Below, piece by piece: positions 30,331-39,395 of a DNA stretch of 45,900 bases. The position numbers and the translations under genes are program-made. The DNA is from Gammaproteobacteria bacterium (GTDB lineage Bacteria > Pseudomonadota > Gammaproteobacteria > SG8-11). Location of the stretch: assembly GCA_013151345.1 (NCBI GenBank), contig JAADIM010000123.1, positions 1 to 45,900 on the forward strand, read 5' to 3'. The notes below the pieces were generated by a model. That model saw nothing but the letters and a program-made list of their open reading frames with translations. It did not search any database and was not told the origin of the DNA. Numbering within the stretch: the first letter of the stretch is position 1; each line of letters opens with the position of its first letter.

Positions 30331-30565
30331 CACTCACTTCCTAAGACCATAAAATAATAGAGTGTACGCCAATGAAATAATTGGTGTAACCCTTCTGTAG
30401 CCAACATTTATTAGACGTTCAAACGGCGGGGTGTGTTTCACACCAACTATTTTTTGTGAACCCACAACGATAAACACAACAAAAGTAATGAATTTAAGTG
30501 ATCAGACTTGAATGGATTCTGAATGCGGGTTTTAATGCTTCTCTTTTAATACAAACTTTGTAGGC

Positions 30566-30649
30566 TGGGATGACTAGTATACGGACGTACGTAGCGTCGA
30601 CTCCACGGATGGAGGAGGTAGAATCGCGCCGGGAGCGGCGATCGAGAGC
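30566..30649. repeat. Dispersed repeat family 2, copy B
   Basis: Starts TGGGATGACTAGTATACGGA and ends GGTAGAATCGCGCCGGGAGC then GGCGATCGAGAGCA. Compared with copy A, the hairpin stem ATTGC/GCAAT is ATCGC/GCGAT here, a compensatory pair. Just downstream lies GCAGTTATCGAGGAGCAATT (30668-30687), whose complement recurs in part at 45388 and 5835. The rest of the 430-base gor-gltA gap holds no gene. Confidence 0.75.
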
Positions 30650-30762
30650 AATGCATGAGGGCAGGACGCAGTTATCGAGGAGCAATTGCCGGGCGTTGCG
30701 AACCACAACCTACTCTTTAGAGATCTTTCCCGATAATAATAAGCTGTGAACTGGAGAATAAT

Positions 30763-32052
30763 ATGGCAGAAGATACGATCACTATAAGAGATGATGCCAC
30801 CGGCAAGGAAATCAAACTTCCTGTGGTCCGAGGCTCAATGGGCCCTGCGGGCTTTGACATCAGAACATTGCAAAACGAACTGGGTTATTTCACTTACGAC
30901 CCTGGCTTTATATCAACTGCAAGTTGTCAAAGTGGTATCACATACATAGATGGTGATGATGGCATGTTGCTGTACCGTGGTTATCCAATAGAGCAATTGG
31001 CGAAACACAGTAACTATCTAGAAGTCTGTTATCTACTGCTTTATGGTGAATTACCCAACCCCAGTGAAATGGCGCATTTTCAATCCGTCATTATTGATCA
31101 TACAATGATCCACGAGGGGTTGCGGCGTTTTTATTCCGGCTTCAGACATGACGCCCATCCGATGGCCATTATGGTTGGCGTAGTGGGTGCGCTGTCTGCG
31201 TTCTACCATGATTCAACTGACATCACTGATCCTCTACACCGTGAAATATCCGCCCATCGATTAATCGCAAAAATGCCGTCAATTGCGGCAGACAGTTATA
31301 AATATTCCATCGGTCAACCGTTTATTTATCCGCTGAATGAGCTCGGTTATGTCGAAAACTTTATGCGCATGATGTTTGCCGTGCCAACAACAAATTACCA
31401 AGTTCACCCTTCTTGTGTTAAGGCGCTAGAACTCATTCTGATACTGCATGCGGATCATGAACAAAATGCCAGTACCTCGACCGTGCGTCTGGCAAGCAGC
31501 TCTGGCGCAAACCCATTTGCCAGTGTAGCAGCAGGCATTGCTTCTCTTTGGGGGCCCGCACATGGCGGTGCCAATGAAGAAGTCATCAAAATGCTGGAAG
31601 AAATAAATGATCCGAAAGAAATAGCAAAATTTGTTAAGCGCGCAAAAGACAAAAATGACCCGTATCGATTGATGGGGTTCGGTCACCGGATTTATAAAAA
31701 CCATGATCCAAGAGCTGTCATAATCAGACAAATGTGCCATGATTTGCTTAAGGACCTGGATACAGTTAACCAACCGTTATTTGAAACCGCGCTTGAGCTG
31801 GAAAAAATCGCACTCGAAGATGACTACTTTATTGAACGCAAGCTTTACCCAAATGTAGACTTTTATTCTGGCATTATCCTCAAAGCCATTGGCATCCCGC
31901 TAAATATGTTCACGGTTATATTCGCTATGGCCAGAACTGTTGGCTGGATCGCACAATGGATGGAAATGATGGAAGACAAGGAACAACGCATCGGCAGACC
32001 AAGACAAGTCTATACTGGGCAACCACAACGTAAACATCCAGCAGAAAAATAA
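30763..32052 (+). CDS. gltA: Citrate synthase (type II)
   Basis: A 429-residue enzyme condensing oxaloacetate and acetyl-CoA. Catalytic residues appear in [16 protein letters not shown] (His), [13 protein letters not shown] (His) and [10 protein letters not shown] (Asp). The N-terminal extension with [17 protein letters not shown] and its length are typical of the hexameric, NADH-sensitive type of Gram-negative bacteria. SD GGAG lies eight bases before ATG 30763. It ends in a hairpin and is separated by about 350 bases from the respiratory locus. Confidence 0.97.
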   Translation: MAEDTITIRDDATGKEIKLPVVRGSMGPAGFDIRTLQNELGYFTYDPGFISTASCQSGITYIDGDDGMLLYRGYPIEQLAKHSNYLEVCYLLLYGELPNPSEMAHFQSVIIDHTMIHEGLRRFYSGFRHDAHPMAIMVGVVGALSAFYHDSTDITDPLHREISAHRLIAKMPSIAADSYKYSIGQPFIYPLNELGYVENFMRMMFAVPTTNYQVHPSCVKALELILILHADHEQNASTSTVRLASSSGANPFASVAAGIASLWGPAHGGANEEVIKMLEEINDPKEIAKFVKRAKDKNDPYRLMGFGHRIYKNHDPRAVIIRQMCHDLLKDLDTVNQPLFETALELEKIALEDDYFIERKLYPNVDFYSGIILKAIGIPLNMFTVIFAMARTVGWIAQWMEMMEDKEQRIGRPRQVYTGQPQRKHPAEK

Positions 32053-32055
32053 TGT

Positions 32056-32088
32056 TAGGTCGGACTGCGCTAACCCAAGTCCGACCTA
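32056..32088 (+). terminator. Hairpin after gltA
   Basis: TAGGTCGGACT (32056-32066) pairs perfectly with AGTCCGACCTA (32078-32088) around an 11-base loop, starting three bases after the gltA stop. No T run follows. The GTCGGACT...AGTCCGAC pattern also occurs as a dispersed repeat in other gammaproteobacteria. Confidence 0.7.
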
Positions 32089-32408
32089 CATTCGATACAC
32101 ACAACAAGCTAAGACAATCCCATACACCCTATCCGTTAAATTATTTCAAGGTTAAATACTCAGTCTTTGTCGGCATGGCTTATCAGTAGCTTTATTTGCA
32201 GCTTTTTCCGTCACAACACCGTCATTACCTGAACTTACTTACATAATACACGTTTATAATACAATTTATTTTTACTCACCCGTTGACCATTAAAAATTAA
32301 ATTAACCCTAGACGATTTTTATATTGGACAAAGCAACTAAATGATCCTAAATTTGTATGAGTAATTTAAATAATTCTTGATTAATAATGCAGTCTTTAAG
32401 GGGCGTGT
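32089..32408. other. Leader region of the respiratory locus
   Basis: AT-rich 320-base stretch without credible ORF. It should contain the promoter for the cytochrome c/molybdoenzyme operon. A TTGAT at 32375 resembles half an FNR site, but the second half is poor. AAGGGG (32397) is the ribosome site of the next gene. Confidence 0.4.
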
Positions 32409-33182
32409 ATGTCGGGTGTTAAGCTAATTCACACTAAATTGATCTACTATTTCCATCATATCCCTAAATTCAATGTGCAAATAATCAGTACTAAAGTAAT
32501 AAATAGTAATAACAGCACCAACAAAACTAGAGAAAAACATAACTCACTGTCATTTATTTTGGTCATATTCCTGATTCTGCTTTTTTCTCCTATTACTCAC
32601 GCCAGCCAGTCCAGCAACGATAAAATTCTTCAAGGTAAAAAAATTATTAACCAATCCTGTATTTATTGCCATCAAGAAGATGCCATAGGCAAACCAGGGG
32701 TTGCACCCTCACTAACCAACAAAGAATTTCTGTCTATCGCATCTGATAAATTTCTTACAGCGACAATACGAGAAGGGCGTCCCGGTACGGGTATGCCACC
32801 GTTTGCCCACTTGGCAGATAAGATCGATTCGGTAGTGGCCTATTTACGTTCTAAAAGCAAACTACCGTCACGCGCCAAAGAAATTGACCAACAAGCGAAA
32901 GCCAAAGGTGACGCGCTACACGGCAAACATTTGTTTGACAAAATATGTGCAGGTTGCCATGGCAAAAACGGGGATGGTTATAGCGCCGGAGGAACGGGAA
33001 CAGCCATTGGCAAAGTCGGTTTTCTAAGCCATGCATCAGATGGCTTTATGCGTACCACAATCAAGGAAGGACGCTCCAATACGCGCATGCGAAGCTTTCA
33101 GGGTCCTGCTGGCCTCGCCAACTTATCAGACCAAGAGATCGACAATATTATCGCTTACTTGCGAACGGTACCAAGTAAGTAG
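32409..33182 (+). CDS. Exported diheme cytochrome c
   Basis: 257 residues. An unusually long hydrophilic N-region (about 45 residues) precedes a signal or anchor helix SFILVIFLILLFSPITHAS. Two class-I heme domains follow: CIYCH at 84-88 with likely Met ligand in GTGMPPF, and CAGCH at 180-184 with Met in RMRSF. ATG 32409 is supported by AAGGGG six bases upstream. It ends 35 bases before the molybdoenzyme gene on the same strand, so it is the obvious candidate for that enzyme's periplasmic electron partner in place of NapB. Whether the helix is cleaved or anchors the protein cannot be told. Motifs are seen; partnership is inference. Confidence 0.85.
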   Translation: MSGVKLIHTKLIYYFHHIPKFNVQIISTKVINSNNSTNKTREKHNSLSFILVIFLILLFSPITHASQSSNDKILQGKKIINQSCIYCHQEDAIGKPGVAPSLTNKEFLSIASDKFLTATIREGRPGTGMPPFAHLADKIDSVVAYLRSKSKLPSRAKEIDQQAKAKGDALHGKHLFDKICAGCHGKNGDGYSAGGTGTAIGKVGFLSHASDGFMRTTIKEGRSNTRMRSFQGPAGLANLSDQEIDNIIAYLRTVPSK

Positions 33183-33217
33183 ATAGCGAACTTTTATATA
33201 TTACGGAGGCACCACTG

Positions 33218-35914
33218 ATGAAGCGGTCTACTATTCATAAGAGAATGAACCGCCGGGAATTTATCAAAACCAGCGGATATATTACCGGCTCTGCCGCAGG
33301 CTTAGGCCTGTATTTATCTGACAATCCTGAACTCGAAGCCGCGCCGCAAGAAATAAAAGACTCCGAAGTAGACGCCCAGGTACTTGCCGCTTGCCCATAT
33401 TGTGGCGTGGGTTGCGGTACGATTATTCAAGTTAGGAATCGAAAAATCGTGTCAATGCGCCCCGACAAGGACCACCCCACCAACTACGGGCTGCAGTGCA
33501 TAAAAGGGATGACCGCCGCCGAACCCATTTATGTTGACCGCATGGAGGGTGATAGTTATGTGCGCAAGGATGTTTGGGACGAATGGGAGAAACCCAATCA
33601 TGGTGATTTAGATTACGTCAGTAAAACCAAAGGCTCTTTTGATGAAAAGCATTTCGTACGTGTACCTTATGAAGAAGCGTCCGACATGGTGTCGCACAAA
33701 ATAGCGCATCTCGCAAAAAAATATGGCGGCAACTCAATCGCACTTTATGGTTCCGGCCAACTTACTGTTGAAGGACAGTATCTTGAAAACCTATTTATGA
33801 AAGGTGTTTTGGGCTCAAATACAATAGAAGCCAATGCACGTATGTGTATGACATCCGCCGTTACCGGTTATTTTGCGACATTAGGTTCTGATACCCCTCC
33901 ATTGGCTTACGAAGACATTGAACTCTCTGACATGGTGATGCACTTCGGACACAATGCACGCGAATCACATCCCATTATCTATTGGCGCATAGCCGACCAT
34001 AAAAAGAAAAAAGACATCTCGACAGTGGTTGTTGATCCTCGCTACACAGGCACCAGCAAGGGTTACGATGACATTAATTCCAAAAACCAGGTACACATAC
34101 CCATCCTCAACGGCGATATAAGTTTTCTAAATGCGATTGCCCATGTATTACTTAAAGAACATAAAGACGTTATCGACTGGGAGTTTATGAAAAAGCACAC
34201 CACCGGGTGGGAAAATTATACCCAAGGTGTACTGGCACGCTACAGCCCAGAACAAGTCCAGGACCGAATGGGAGGCAAAAATCACGACGTCTCACCCGCG
34301 CTTATTCGACGTGTCGCAGGCATGTATGCTGATGCTACGCGTAAACGCTTAGCCAGAGGCAAAGATGGTCACGGCGGGGTCATCATCATGTGGGGAATCG
34401 GTTATAATCAGCATATACACGGGCAACATAATGTTATCTCCATCATTAACCTGCTCACTATGACCGGCGACCTGGCAAAACCCGGTTGTGGCCCCTTTTC
34501 CATGACTGGCCAACCTAATGCTATGGGTGAACGTTTCACTGGCGGCCTCACTGGACGATTACCCTTTAATCAACCCTTAAAAAATGACACTCATCGACTC
34601 AAAATGGCAAAAGCCTGGCGCGTACCGGAAAAAAATCTAAAACAGGCAATGAATTCCGAAAATCCGGGATACGCAGTCGGCATGATGGAGCGCGCATTGA
34701 AAGATGAAGTAAAAGCCATGTTTTTTGTTTATGCTACGCACATTGATTTACCTGATCTACACAATCTTGTTCGACCTGCGATTTCCAAAACATTTAATGT
34801 TGTCCAGGAAATTTACCGACACGCACCCAATAATCTGTATGCTGACGTCATTTTCCCTGCGGCCACCTGGGGTGAAGTTCAGGGCGTTTACATCAATTCG
34901 GAACGCCGGATCTATGTCGTTGATAAAGCCGCTAACCCGCCACTCGGTTGCCGCCCGGATATGGACATGGTCATCGACAAAGGCCGGGAGATTGCTAACT
35001 TGTTAGGCATGGACGGTGATAAGATTTTTCCATGGAAACGCTTGCCTAATGGCGACTACGATTCGGAAGAAATTTTTCGTGAAATTATCATGGCCTCCAA
35101 AGACACCGACACTGATTTGACCGGTATTCTTGCCGTCGAGGAAAAAGACAACATCAGCCCTTATCAACAAATACGCAACTTACGTGGCATTCAATGGCCG
35201 GCACCGACGTATATGTTAGCGAAAACCGGCGGTGCGACCCGGCGATATATGGCGCAAGAAGGAATATGGGAAAACCGCCCCTACGGTTATTTTCGCACCA
35301 ATGATGGAAAAGCACATATTAAACTGTGCGAGCAGGATTATTCGCAACGTAAAGAGATTACCAAACAGCTAATGGAATTTGGTGCCGTCGCAGGTAAATA
35401 TACTATCGATAATATACCTTTGTTAAAAAAAGCACGGGATATGGCGCTTACCCCGGATTTACCAGATGAAGAACACCGAAACAAGGCCTGGGCAAAGATT
35501 CCAAAAGACAAATATCCGTATTGGTTAGGACTAGGGGTTGTCTATGAACATTTCCATACGGCTAAATCAAACCGCAGTCCAACGACGCAACGCCTAGTGC
35601 CGGAAATGTATGTCGAAATGCACCCGGATGACGCAGCCGATTTAAAAATAATAGATGGCGACATAGTAAAACTTATCACTAGACGCGGTTCGTTTGAGGC
35701 ACGCGCTTCAGTGGGCACCAATACATTAATCAAACCCGCACGCAATAACGTACCCCGAGGGTATATGTTTAGCCCTTGGAATTTATCAGTGGCGGATAGT
35801 GCGGACCCGGCAAAAAACAAATGGCTGGTCAATGGCACATCATCTCGTATTTGGGATGTAGTCTCTGGTCAAGTAGATTTTAAGAAACTTGCCGTTCGAA
35901 TCGAAAAGGTTTAG
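33218..35914 (+). CDS. Tat-exported NapA/NasA-type molybdopterin oxidoreductase, substrate unknown
   Basis: 898 residues. A twin-arginine signal (NRREFIKTSGY) directs the folded enzyme to the periplasm. One [4Fe-4S] cluster is bound by Cys 59, 62, 66 and 94 (CPYCGVGCG ... GLQCIKG). Cys 210 in ANARMCMTSAVTGY is the expected molybdenum ligand, the same place and context as in assimilatory NasA and periplasmic NapA. FSMTGQPNAMGERFTGG, NSERR and the C-terminal molybdopterin-binding domain complete the family picture. An extra charged segment at about 118-146 has no counterpart I know in NapA. The gene has GGAGG eight bases upstream. No napB, napC or napD is adjacent; cytochrome c lies before it and NapG/NapH-like genes after it. 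Nitrate is a possible, not a proven, substrate. Confidence 0.85.
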   Translation: MKRSTIHKRMNRREFIKTSGYITGSAAGLGLYLSDNPELEAAPQEIKDSEVDAQVLAACPYCGVGCGTIIQVRNRKIVSMRPDKDHPTNYGLQCIKGMTAAEPIYVDRMEGDSYVRKDVWDEWEKPNHGDLDYVSKTKGSFDEKHFVRVPYEEASDMVSHKIAHLAKKYGGNSIALYGSGQLTVEGQYLENLFMKGVLGSNTIEANARMCMTSAVTGYFATLGSDTPPLAYEDIELSDMVMHFGHNARESHPIIYWRIADHKKKKDISTVVVDPRYTGTSKGYDDINSKNQVHIPILNGDISFLNAIAHVLLKEHKDVIDWEFMKKHTTGWENYTQGVLARYSPEQVQDRMGGKNHDVSPALIRRVAGMYADATRKRLARGKDGHGGVIIMWGIGYNQHIHGQHNVISIINLLTMTGDLAKPGCGPFSMTGQPNAMGERFTGGLTGRLPFNQPLKNDTHRLKMAKAWRVPEKNLKQAMNSENPGYAVGMMERALKDEVKAMFFVYATHIDLPDLHNLVRPAISKTFNVVQEIYRHAPNNLYADVIFPAATWGEVQGVYINSERRIYVVDKAANPPLGCRPDMDMVIDKGREIANLLGMDGDKIFPWKRLPNGDYDSEEIFREIIMASKDTDTDLTGILAVEEKDNISPYQQIRNLRGIQWPAPTYMLAKTGGATRRYMAQEGIWENRPYGYFRTNDGKAHIKLCEQDYSQRKEITKQLMEFGAVAGKYTIDNIPLLKKARDMALTPDLPDEEHRNKAWAKIPKDKYPYWLGLGVVYEHFHTAKSNRSPTTQRLVPEMYVEMHPDDAADLKIIDGDIVKLITRRGSFEARASVGTNTLIKPARNNVPRGYMFSPWNLSVADSADPAKNKWLVNGTSSRIWDVVSGQVDFKKLAVRIEKV

Positions 35915-35985
35915 CAAACATTTAGCAAACAAAGGCAAATATATTATATAGCATCTAATACATTGTAACTATTACACGGTGGCTA

Positions 35986-36147
35986 TACCCGTGGCGTTTG
36001 GGATTTAGGTGTAAATGTGCGTCCTATTTATTTCATGGCAAGGCGAAATGACGAGTAATAGTCGCTCTATTTATTGCGAGGAATTTCAACGCAGCCATGG
36101 AATAAAGAGGGCGTGCAGTTACACCTAAATCTCAATCGCTACGGGTA
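35986..36147. mobile_element. Complete 162-bp palindromic MITE-like element (family 1)
   Basis: The ends TACCCGTGGCGTTTGGGATT and AATCTCAATCGCTACGGGTA are inverted copies, and the match goes on inward through GATTTAGGTGTAA, TTTATTTCATGGC / GCCATGGAATAAA and part of the centre, so the whole element folds into one long imperfect hairpin. There is no ORF. It is inserted between the molybdoenzyme and ferredoxin genes of the respiratory locus, flanked by TA-rich sequence. Half or edge copies occur at 11788-11889 and 45813-45900. Confidence 0.85.
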
Positions 36148-36202
36148 CATTACATAATAGCTATAACATAGTAGCTATAATCTAGTAGCGAGGAGCAAAA
36201 TA

Positions 36203-36790
36203 ATGGACCGTCGAGTTTTCTGGAAAGTTTTATCTGGTAGCGGATTAGCAGCGCTTATCGCCAAAACCGGTTTCGCAGCAAATACCCGCACAACATCACG
36301 CTTTTTACGTCCACCCGGCGCGCTTGCCGAAGATGATTTTCTGGATCACTGCATTCGCTGTGGAAAATGTGGCGAAAGTTGTCCAAACGAAACTATCAAA
36401 TTTTTTAATTTTGAAAATGGTTTATCGTCCTTAAATACACCCTATATCGTTCCGCGCGAAAAACCGTGCATCTTATGTATGAAGTGTGGGGAAGTGTGCC
36501 CTACTGGCGCGATTAAAAATATATTGCATGATGCAGAAACGATAATGAACAACGTGAAAATGGGCAAGGCTGTTATCAACAAGGATCTATGCTTGTCCTA
36601 CCAGGGAAAAAGCTGTGGTGTATGTTATCGCGCCTGCCCGCTTCCAGATGTCGCGATGACTGTTGGCTATATGGAACAACCTACAATGACTGATGCCTGT
36701 GTCGGCTGCGGTATCTGTGAACGAGCATGTATACAAATGCCACAAGCGATCAAAGTTCTACCTACTACTACGCAGCGAGCCCACTCTTGA
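36203..36790 (+). CDS. NapG/MauM-like ferredoxin with four [4Fe-4S] clusters
   Basis: 195 residues with an N-terminal Tat-like leader (DRRVFWKVLSGSGLAALIA). Sixteen cysteines form four clusters: 50/53/56/60, 89/92/95/99, 130/138/141/145 (the spaced CLSYQGKSCGVCYRAC form) and 166/169/172/176. This arrangement is that of NapG, which with membrane NapH passes electrons from quinol to periplasmic nitrate reductase. GAGGAG precedes the ATG. The stop overlaps the start of the NapH-like gene. It is separated from the molybdoenzyme by the palindromic element, which may disturb co-transcription. Confidence 0.9.
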   Translation: MDRRVFWKVLSGSGLAALIAKTGFAANTRTTSRFLRPPGALAEDDFLDHCIRCGKCGESCPNETIKFFNFENGLSSLNTPYIVPREKPCILCMKCGEVCPTGAIKNILHDAETIMNNVKMGKAVINKDLCLSYQGKSCGVCYRACPLPDVAMTVGYMEQPTMTDACVGCGICERACIQMPQAIKVLPTTTQRAHS

Positions 36791-37839
36791 ATTCAGTAAC
36801 ATCGACGGCTAACAAAGATTTAGCTGAAAAACACATTGCCTGGCAGCGGCAATTGAACAAGCTACGTTGGCTCGCTCTGACAACGGTTTTTTCTATACTT
36901 ATATTACTGCCATTTCTGCATTTATACCAAACTTATCTGGCGGCCCATGCATATGAAATATTATCGCCCAATGAAAAAATAATTTTCAATGTGACGCAAA
37001 GCCTTACCTCTCCTTTTACTGCATCACCGGAATCCGATCTCGATAACTTTAAGGGGACTACATGGTCAGGTACATTGTTCGGTATGCAGCTAAGCGACCC
37101 TTTGGCGGTTCTCACTAACATATCAGCGAGCTTTACCTTTAACACCTCTTTTATGATGACGGCACTCATTCCGGTTTTATTAACCTTGACGCTAGGACGC
37201 TTTTTTTGCGGCTGGATTTGCCCGGCTACTTTTATATACGAACTCAATGATAACCTTGGCACCTGGTTACATAACTCTTTGTTACAGAACTCTTTGTTAC
37301 AAAAAATAGGCCTGCCAATTGGCCAACTTCGTTTCAACCAGAGACTAAAGTATCTTATCCTGGCGATCTGCATTATAGTCACTGCAATAGCAGGTACAAC
37401 GTTAGTAAGCAACGTTTACCCGCCCGCTGTCATCGGACGTGAAATTTATTATTTGATTGTAGTCGGCGGTTTTGGCATTGGCGCCACGTTTATATTAATA
37501 ACGATGCTATTCGATTTATTCATCGCCCGGCGCGGCTTTTGTCGCTACTTATGCCCAGGTGGCGCGCTTTATTCACTGTTAGGTCGTTATCGTATATTAC
37601 GTATAAAGCGAGATGTGACTCACTGTACCGACTGCGTCAGATGTAATGCTGCATGTCAGTTTGGCCTTGACCCCATGCAAGATAATTTTGGCCAGGAATG
37701 CAATAACTGCACTGCTTGTATTACAACATGCCCCACTGATGCATTGTCATTTACAATTAATGTAAAAGATGTACAGTTCCAAGGAGCAGGACACTTAGGA
37801 CATCAACACCAAAAACAGCAAGGCGGGAGACTACCATGA
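36787..37839 (+). CDS. NapH-like membrane iron-sulfur protein
   Basis: About 350 residues. Four to five transmembrane helices (LRWLALTTVFSILILLPF, MMTALIPVLLTLTLG, LKYLILAICIIVTAIAG and IYYLIVVGGFGIGATFILI) carry the paired cysteine motifs FCGWICP and FCRYLCP typical of NapH/CcoG-like proteins, and the C terminus has two cytosolic [4Fe-4S] motifs, CTDCVRCNAAC and CNNCTACITTCP. The ORF track starts at ATG 36727, overlapping napG by 64 bases; a TTG at 36787 forms a four-base TTGA overlap with the napG stop and is more likely. It would oxidise quinol and hand electrons to the NapG-like protein. Confidence 0.85.
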   Translation: MNSVTSTANKDLAEKHIAWQRQLNKLRWLALTTVFSILILLPFLHLYQTYLAAHAYEILSPNEKIIFNVTQSLTSPFTASPESDLDNFKGTTWSGTLFGMQLSDPLAVLTNISASFTFNTSFMMTALIPVLLTLTLGRFFCGWICPATFIYELNDNLGTWLHNSLLQNSLLQKIGLPIGQLRFNQRLKYLILAICIIVTAIAGTTLVSNVYPPAVIGREIYYLIVVGGFGIGATFILITMLFDLFIARRGFCRYLCPGGALYSLLGRYRILRIKRDVTHCTDCVRCNAACQFGLDPMQDNFGQECNNCTACITTCPTDALSFTINVKDVQFQGAGHLGHQHQKQQGGRLP

Positions 37840-38450
37840 GGTTAATCAATTCAGGTTCCTTTGCTATCTATTTTGTAGGTATGTTAATGACCACTCAAGT
37901 TTTTGCTCATCACGTGCTCGGGCGGCCTTCTTATAGCTTAAACGAAGATTCCAACACACCACCAAGAATACAAATTGAGCTTCTAGTCGGCGACTACAGC
38001 ATTAACTATATGGCTTTTCCCGCATTCCCGAAACCAAACGAACAAGGTCGAATTAATTTCTATGCATCGCGAATCGATAATGGTAAATCTTATTCTGGCG
38101 AAGTCACCTTTAAAATCAAAAATGATAGTTGGTTTTCATCCAAAACTGAAACGCTAGGTACGCAAACAGCAGACGATCATGTATACCACCAAAGCTTTAT
38201 GTTCAAGGAAGGAGGTGACTACATTATCAGCGCAGAGTTTCAGGACAACAACACACCGTACAAAATCGATTTTCCATTGCGCGTAGGCGCACCAGCAACA
38301 ATTGGCCCATTTGGCCTCACTGCCGGCTTTATAATTGTAATCTTGTTGATAGCAAGCACTCTGCAACAGAAAAAATTACAAAGATTAAGAACCAAACGAC
38401 ACCACGCGGATAACAGCGATGTGGATAATTTAGGAAGCAGTTTAAATTAA
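37836..38450 (+). CDS. Anchored periplasmic beta-sandwich protein (FixH/YtkA-like)
   Basis: 204 residues. A signal peptide (FAIYFVGMLMTTQVFA) is followed by HHVLGRPSYSLNED, a beta-rich domain with FKEGGDYIISAEFQDNNTPYKIDFPLRVG, and a C-terminal helix GLTAGFIIVILLIASTL with a short basic cytosolic tail. The pattern (small immunoglobulin-like domain and single anchor) resembles FixH/YtkA-type proteins that accompany metalloenzyme and cytochrome maturation genes; the resemblance is weak and from fold features. The start overlaps the NapH-like stop (ATGA), so it belongs to the operon. The N-terminal His-His could bind a metal. Function unknown. Confidence 0.6.
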   Translation: MRLINSGSFAIYFVGMLMTTQVFAHHVLGRPSYSLNEDSNTPPRIQIELLVGDYSINYMAFPAFPKPNEQGRINFYASRIDNGKSYSGEVTFKIKNDSWFSSKTETLGTQTADDHVYHQSFMFKEGGDYIISAEFQDNNTPYKIDFPLRVGAPATIGPFGLTAGFIIVILLIASTLQQKKLQRLRTKRHHADNSDVDNLGSSLN

Positions 38451-38482
38451 ATCGAAAATATATTTCTATGAGGCACAAATGC

Positions 38483-38788
38483 ATGAACAATTTATTAAAT
38501 TATCTGTTAATAATGTCAATGACTCTTTTACTGTCACCCGCACTGGCAGGCGATATTGAAAAGGGAAAAACAAAATCTGAATTGTGCGTTGGTTGCCATG
38601 GAGAAAATGGAATCAGTGTCAGTCCGATTATCCCTAATCTTGCAGGACAAAAGGAAGCATATCTCGTAAATTCACTAAAGGACTTTAAATCAGGCGCAAG
38701 AAAAAATGGTATGATGTCTCCTGTTGCCGCGACAATTAGTGACGACGACATTAACGATATAGCCGCCTATTTTTCCAGTCTGAAATAG
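38483..38788 (+). CDS. Small monoheme cytochrome c (c553-like)
   Basis: 101 residues from ATG 38483 (MNNLLNYLLIMSMTLLLSPALA), which has GAGG nine bases upstream; the ORF track starts five codons earlier. After signal cleavage the mature protein is about 80 residues with one heme site CVGCHGENGISVSP and a Met ligand in NGMMSPVA, as in soluble class-I cytochromes c4/c5/c553. It lies between the NapGH-like pair and bc1, and is a plausible shuttle from cytochrome c1 to the molybdoenzyme or an oxidase. Confidence 0.85.
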   Translation: MNNLLNYLLIMSMTLLLSPALAGDIEKGKTKSELCVGCHGENGISVSPIIPNLAGQKEAYLVNSLKDFKSGARKNGMMSPVAATISDDDINDIAAYFSSLK

Positions 38789-38820
38789 CGATATATTCTA
38801 AATAATAAAGGTGAAAACAC

Positions 38821-39360
38821 ATGGCTGATGATGAAAATCCTCCAATAGACGAAAACCGCAGGGACTTTATTTTAAACACAACAACCAGCGTTGTTGCCGG
38901 TGCCGGTATCGCAACCGCTTGTTGGCCATTTATCAGCAGCATGAACCCGAGTTCGGATGTACTTTCAAAAGCGACCAGCGAAGCCAGCTTGAAAGGCATA
39001 GAGCCAGGTGAGATGAAAACAGTACCCTGGCAAGGTAAACCGGTTTTTATTTTACACCGCACAAAAAAACAGATCACATCAATGGAAACATCTGATGGGG
39101 GAAAAGACCCGCAGGCAGATGCAGAACGCGTGCAAAACCCGGATTGGTTAGTTCTTGTCGGAATATGTACTCACCTTGGCTGCGTACCAGCGCGCAAAAA
39201 AGAGGGTTGGTTTTGTCCCTGCCACGGCAGTGTTTACGATAATAGCGGTCGAGTATTAACGGGGCCAGCACCACGCAATCTCGAACTGCCCCCGTACGAA
39301 TTTGTTTCATCCGAAAAAATCATAATTGGTAAGACTGAGAAACCTCCGATTAAGTCATGA
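38821..39360 (+). CDS. petA: Rieske iron-sulfur subunit of cytochrome bc1
   Basis: 179 residues. A Tat-type N-terminal anchor ([25 protein letters not shown]) is followed by the Rieske fold with cluster ligands in CTHLGC (Cys116, His118) and CPCHGS (Cys132, His135); the other two Cys form the usual disulfide. [14 protein letters not shown] is the standard Pro loop. It accepts electrons from quinol at the Qo site and gives them to cytochrome c1. SD AAAGGTG precedes the ATG. First of petABC, 32 bases after the small cytochrome gene. Confidence 0.96.
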   Translation: MADDENPPIDENRRDFILNTTTSVVAGAGIATACWPFISSMNPSSDVLSKATSEASLKGIEPGEMKTVPWQGKPVFILHRTKKQITSMETSDGGKDPQADAERVQNPDWLVLVGICTHLGCVPARKKEGWFCPCHGSVYDNSGRVLTGPAPRNLELPPYEFVSSEKIIIGKTEKPPIKS

Positions 39361-39395
39361 ACCAGAGTTTCTCTACCTAACAAAAGGAAAGCGTT

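Noticed and set aside
32370-32395. Possible FNR box before the cytochrome c gene
   Set aside because: Only the TTGAT half is good; the second half (AATGCA) does not match ATCAA.
33218-35914. Call as formate dehydrogenase
   Set aside because: CPYCGVGCG occurs in formate dehydrogenases, but the Mo-ligand context ARMCMTSAV and the FSMTGQPNAMG motif are NasA/NapA-like; formate enzymes have Cys/Sec followed by His.
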